A stretch of DNA of 8,032 nt, taken from contig UQWT01000077.1 in NCBI GenBank assembly GCA_900544815.1, positions 1-8,032 of the forward strand, written 5' to 3'. Position 1 is the first letter of the stretch. Every line of letters begins with the position of its first letter. The stretch comes from an uncultured Bacteroidales bacterium (GTDB taxonomy: Bacteria; Bacteroidota; Bacteroidia; Bacteroidales; UBA932). This document shows positions 5,205 through 8,032 of the stretch, piece by piece. The notes below the pieces were generated by a model that was not told the DNA's origin, searched no databases, and was given only the letters and a program-made list of their open reading frames with translations. Both the position numbers and the translations under genes were made by a program.

Positions 5205-7007
5205 ATGGATAAGTATATAGTATCGGCCAGGAAATACAGACCAAGCAATTTTATGTCGCTTGTAGGCCAGGAGAATATAGCAGTTACACTCAAGAATTCT
5301 ATAAAGAGAGGGCAGTTGGCTCATGCCTATCTGTTTTGCGGACCGCGCGGAGTTGGAAAGACCAGTACCGCAAGGATCTTTGCCAAAACGATAAATTGCC
5401 TCAACCCAACGGAGGATCTTGAGCCTTGCGGCAAATGCGAGTCTTGTCTCTCGTTTGCCGAGGGACGTTCATACTGCATCCACGAGTTAGATGCAGCTTC
5501 TAACAATTCTGTTGACGACATCCGCCAACTTACAGAGCTTGTGCGTATTCCGCCACAAGTGGGGAGATACAGCGTCTATATCATAGATGAGGTTCACATG
5601 CTCTCCGCCGCTGCATTCAACGCCTTCCTAAAGACATTGGAGGAACCTCCCGAGTATGCAATATTTATCCTTGCCACAACAGAAAAACACAAGATTCTGC
5701 CAACTATCCTAAGCAGATGCCAGACATACGACTTTAACCGCATCTCAATAGAGGATATTGTAAAGAATCTTACAGATATTGCGCAAAAGGAGAACGTTAG
5801 CATAGACTCCGAGTCTCTGCACGTAATAGCTCAAAAAGCAGACGGGGCGATGCGAGATGCACTAACACTCTTTGACCAATGCGTAGCCTTCTGCGGCAGC
5901 AACATCTCATACAGCGAAGTCATTAAGAATCTTAATGTTTTAGATTACGAGTACTACTTTAGGCTTACAGACTTTTTCCTGAGCGGAGACTTTGCCTCTG
6001 CACTAATGCTGTTTAACGAGATCTTGTCAAAAGGGTTTAACGCTCTCTATTTTGTTGGGGGTTTGAGCACCCATTTTAGAGATCTAATGGTTGCAAAGAG
6101 CAGCACAACAGCCTCTTTATTAGAGCTTTCACCATCGTTAACAGAGCGCTATGGAGCACAAGCTGCAAACTGCTCGCTCGGATTTCTGTTTAAGGCATTG
6201 GAGAACACCACTGCATGTGAAGCAGAATACAAACAATCCGGCAATCCAAGACTGTTAGTAGAGTTTATGCTTGTAAAACTGTCATCGCTCTCACCTGCCT
6301 CACAGATTAACAATGTTTCCGCTTCCCGACAAATCACCCCTGTGTCCGCACCGCAAAACACAGTAGCAACGCATACTGCAGCAACACCCGTAGCAAAGGC
6401 ACAAACAGCAACACAGACTGATGCACCGCAAACTGTTGCCCCACAGGCTGCTGTTGTACAAGCAGATAACACCATGCAACAGGAGAAACCTGCAGCAACA
6501 GAGGAGCCTGTAAGGGAGGAGACAAGACCATCCGGAGGTCTCTCTATAAAAGGAATACTAAGCAGGGTGCAGAGGGAGGAGAAACCACAGACGACTGCAA
6601 CAGGATCCATTAAAGAACAGTTAAAAGAGATAGCAGATAAACCATTAGTGCAAAGTGAATTAGATGTAGCATGGCAGAAATTGGCCCAAGACACGAGCAA
6701 TCCGCCTCGTTTGGCATCTGCCGTAAAGAAGATGAATCCACATATATTGGATGATGGTATTACCATAGAGTTCTTTGTTGAAAATGCGGCACAAAAGAGC
6801 TGGATGGAGAAGAACAAGTTGTACCAGTATATGGCATTTCTTCAGAAAGAATTATCTAACAGCAAAATACAGTTAACAGTAAAGATAAAGGAGATTCCGC
6901 AGCAGGAGCGTAAGTTATATATGCCGCAGGAAAAGGCGGAATACCTTTTGAAAAATAATCCCGAACTTGTAAATTTGAGCAAGGATTTGGATTTGGAAAT
7001 AAAGTAA
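5205..7007 (+). CDS. dnaX: DNA polymerase III subunit gamma/tau (clamp-loader ATPase)
   Basis: A 600-residue clamp-loader subunit that loads the beta sliding clamp at replication forks and couples it to the polymerase. Numbering is from the ATG at 5205; an in-frame TTG at 5196 lies inside the promoter-like box and was rejected. The AAA+ module shows Walker A GPRGVGKTS (46-54), zinc-binding cysteines C65, C75, C78 and C81, Walker B IIDEVH (126-131), sensor ATTEKHK (157-163) and the SRC arginine-finger motif (170-172). Domain III runs to about 360. Residues about 365-450 are a disordered linker rich in Ala, Thr, Gln and Pro. The C-terminal ~130 residues form a tau-like domain ending SKDLDLEIK. 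No A-AAA-AAG slippery heptamer was noticed, so a frameshifted gamma form is not predicted. lptB follows after 13 bases, suggesting one operon. Confidence 0.97.
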   Translation: MDKYIVSARKYRPSNFMSLVGQENIAVTLKNSIKRGQLAHAYLFCGPRGVGKTSTARIFAKTINCLNPTEDLEPCGKCESCLSFAEGRSYCIHELDAASNNSVDDIRQLTELVRIPPQVGRYSVYIIDEVHMLSAAAFNAFLKTLEEPPEYAIFILATTEKHKILPTILSRCQTYDFNRISIEDIVKNLTDIAQKENVSIDSESLHVIAQKADGAMRDALTLFDQCVAFCGSNISYSEVIKNLNVLDYEYYFRLTDFFLSGDFASALMLFNEILSKGFNALYFVGGLSTHFRDLMVAKSSTTASLLELSPSLTERYGAQAANCSLGFLFKALENTTACEAEYKQSGNPRLLVEFMLVKLSSLSPASQINNVSASRQITPVSAPQNTVATHTAATPVAKAQTATQTDAPQTVAPQAAVVQADNTMQQEKPAATEEPVREETRPSGGLSIKGILSRVQREEKPQTTATGSIKEQLKEIADKPLVQSELDVAWQKLAQDTSNPPRLASAVKKMNPHILDDGITIEFFVENAAQKSWMEKNKLYQYMAFLQKELSNSKIQLTVKIKEIPQQERKLYMPQEKAEYLLKNNPELVNLSKDLDLEIK

Positions 7008-7020
7008 ACAGCAGAGAAAG

Positions 7021-7950
7021 ATGAGATTATACTGTACAAATCTTGTAAAGAAATATGGAGCCCGAACGGTTGTAAGGGGTGTATCTTTTGAAGTGGAACA
7101 GGGGGAGATTGTAGGACTTCTTGGCCCAAACGGTGCGGGAAAGACCACAAGTTTCTATATGATAACAGGGCTTATAAAGCCAAATGGTGGCAAGATCTTC
7201 CTTGATGATGAGGAGATTACAGAGCTGCCCATGTACAAACGTTCCCAAAAAGGACTAGGTTATCTTGCTCAAGAGGCATCTGTATTCAGGCACCTTAGTG
7301 TAGAGGATAACATTATGTCTGTAATGGAACTCTCATCTTTAACCAAATCTGCAAGAAAGGAGAGACTTGAATATCTTATTAAGGAGTTCAGTTTGGAGAA
7401 GGTAAGAAAGAGCTACGGCATACAGCTGTCCGGAGGCGAAAGAAGACGCTGCGAGATTGCCCGTGCTCTTGCCGTAGACCCAAAATTCATTCTTTTGGAC
7501 GAACCATTTGCCGGTGTAGACCCAATTGCCGTTGAGGATATCCAGCATATCATTGCCAAACTAAAGACCAAGAATATAGGGATCATCATAACAGACCACA
7601 ATGTTCATGAGACATTGGCAATTACAGACAGGGCATACCTGCTTTATGATGGAAGCATCCTTGAAAGCGGAACAGCAGAGCAACTTGCAAACAACCCTGA
7701 GGTGAGAAGAAAATATCTTGGGCAGAACTTTGAGCTGCGTAAGGCTGTACTGCATGATCGCAAAGCTGAAGGCAACGGAACAAGTGATAGTAGCAACGGT
7801 ACAGCGAACAATAGTGCAGGCAGTGGTACTAACAGTGAGAATGTAAAATCCGATACGGCTTCGCCCAACTTGCAAACTGTGGCAGAGACAAAAGAACCTG
7901 TAGCGGATGAGAGCTACATAGAGAAAGCTACGGAATTGGAAAAACAATAA
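7021..7950 (+). CDS. lptB: LPS export ABC transporter ATP-binding protein with extended C-terminus
   Basis: The cytoplasmic ATPase that powers LptFG extraction of lipopolysaccharide from the inner membrane. The nucleotide-binding domain is complete: Walker A GPNGAGKTT (35-43), Q-loop YLAQEASVFRHLSV with Q84 and the LptFG-coupling FR pair (89-90), signature LSGGE (136-140), Walker B FILLDEP with catalytic E161, D-loop GVD (165-167) and switch histidine H193. This order and the EAS-FR-LSV segment identify LptB rather than a generic ABC ATPase. The family usually ends near residue 240. Here about 69 further residues (241-309) follow, rich in Asn, Gly, Ser, Thr and Glu and probably disordered. 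The start ATG has a weak purine-rich AGAGAAAG just upstream. LptF, LptG and LptC are not in the window. Probably co-transcribed with dnaX, with a terminator right after the stop. Confidence 0.95.
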   Translation: MRLYCTNLVKKYGARTVVRGVSFEVEQGEIVGLLGPNGAGKTTSFYMITGLIKPNGGKIFLDDEEITELPMYKRSQKGLGYLAQEASVFRHLSVEDNIMSVMELSSLTKSARKERLEYLIKEFSLEKVRKSYGIQLSGGERRRCEIARALAVDPKFILLDEPFAGVDPIAVEDIQHIIAKLKTKNIGIIITDHNVHETLAITDRAYLLYDGSILESGTAEQLANNPEVRRKYLGQNFELRKAVLHDRKAEGNGTSDSSNGTANNSAGSGTNSENVKSDTASPNLQTVAETKEPVADESYIEKATELEKQ

Positions 7951-7955
7951 AACTT

Positions 7956-7992
7956 AAAAAGAGGCTGACCCAAAAGGGTTGGTCTCTTTTTT
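7956..7992 (+). terminator. Intrinsic terminator of the dnaX-lptB unit
   Basis: AAAAAGAGGCTGACCC (7956-7971) pairs along its full 16 bases with 7976-7991 around an AAAA loop, using three G-T wobbles, and the stem ends in a T-run. It starts six bases after the lptB stop. The GAGGCTGACCC-AAAA-GGG arrangement is a form often seen at transcript ends in Bacteroidales (from memory). The A/T arms would let it act on the opposite strand too. Confidence 0.9.
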
Positions 7993-8010
7993 ATATAGGG
8001 TGTCGTAGAG

Positions 8011-8030
8011 TTGTCGGAAGGCTCCGACAG
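8011..8030. repeat. Small hairpin at the window edge
   Basis: TGTCGGA (8012-8018) pairs with TCCGACA (8023-8029) around an AGGC loop, with a possible closing T-G wobble. It lies 19 bases past the lptB terminator. No T-tract is visible before the window ends, so its role, and whether it belongs to a longer element, cannot be decided. Confidence 0.6.
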
Positions 8031-8032
8031 AG

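Noticed and set aside
6149..6817. 222-codon minus-strand frame inside dnaX
   Set aside because: It is a mirror of the low-complexity dnaX linker. The Cys/Val/Ala-rich composition reflects reversed Thr/Ala/Gln codons, and dnaX on the other strand is unambiguous.
5205..7007. Programmed frameshift making a short gamma form of DnaX
   Set aside because: I found no A-AAA-AAG slippery heptamer with a downstream stem near the linker. AAAAAG at about 5835 is in the wrong phase and context.

Overview
The window looks like a chromosomal segment from a member of the order Bacteroidales, with moderate to low GC. Three things support this. Translation starts lack Shine-Dalgarno sequences. Promoter-like TAnnTTTG boxes, the Bacteroidetes -7 element, lie just upstream of several genes. 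The gene families (a Cbp1-like coiled-coil lipoprotein, a long DnaX tau, an LptB with an FR-L coupling motif) also match that group. I cannot name a genus from the sequence alone.

Layout. Positions 1-426 hold no convincing gene. They contain a perfect 32-bp palindrome (25-56), a short tandem repeat (91-118), and a cluster of three DnaA-box-like 9-mers followed by a short GC patch and an AT-rich stretch (175-283, a possible replication-origin-like element). A strong hairpin (358-391) lies in the leader of the first gene. A 293-residue coiled-coil lipoprotein (+, 427-1308) converges on a sigma-54-type response regulator (-, 1374-2729), and the two share a bidirectional terminator. Further right on the minus strand are a class I SAM O-methyltransferase (2822-3472) and an M16 zinc peptidase (3827-5116). 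They are separated by 354 bases that carry four clusters of a degenerate GCYAAM hexamer. The peptidase diverges from dnaX (+, 5205-7007), and dnaX is followed after 13 bases by lptB (+, 7021-7950). A terminator ends the dnaX-lptB unit, and the last bases form another small hairpin.

How the genes relate. dnaX (clamp-loader ATPase) and lptB (ATPase of the LPS export machine) are probably co-transcribed, which puts two essential functions under one promoter. The minus-strand genes look independently transcribed: the response regulator and the peptidase each have a promoter-like box. The regulator's partner kinase is not in the window, so its targets are unknown.

I see no defence locus, mobile element, CRISPR array or biosynthetic cluster. 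The observations most worth following are the DnaA-box cluster, the palindrome, the hexamer clusters, the non-canonical GAFTGA loop of the regulator and the long polar tail of LptB.
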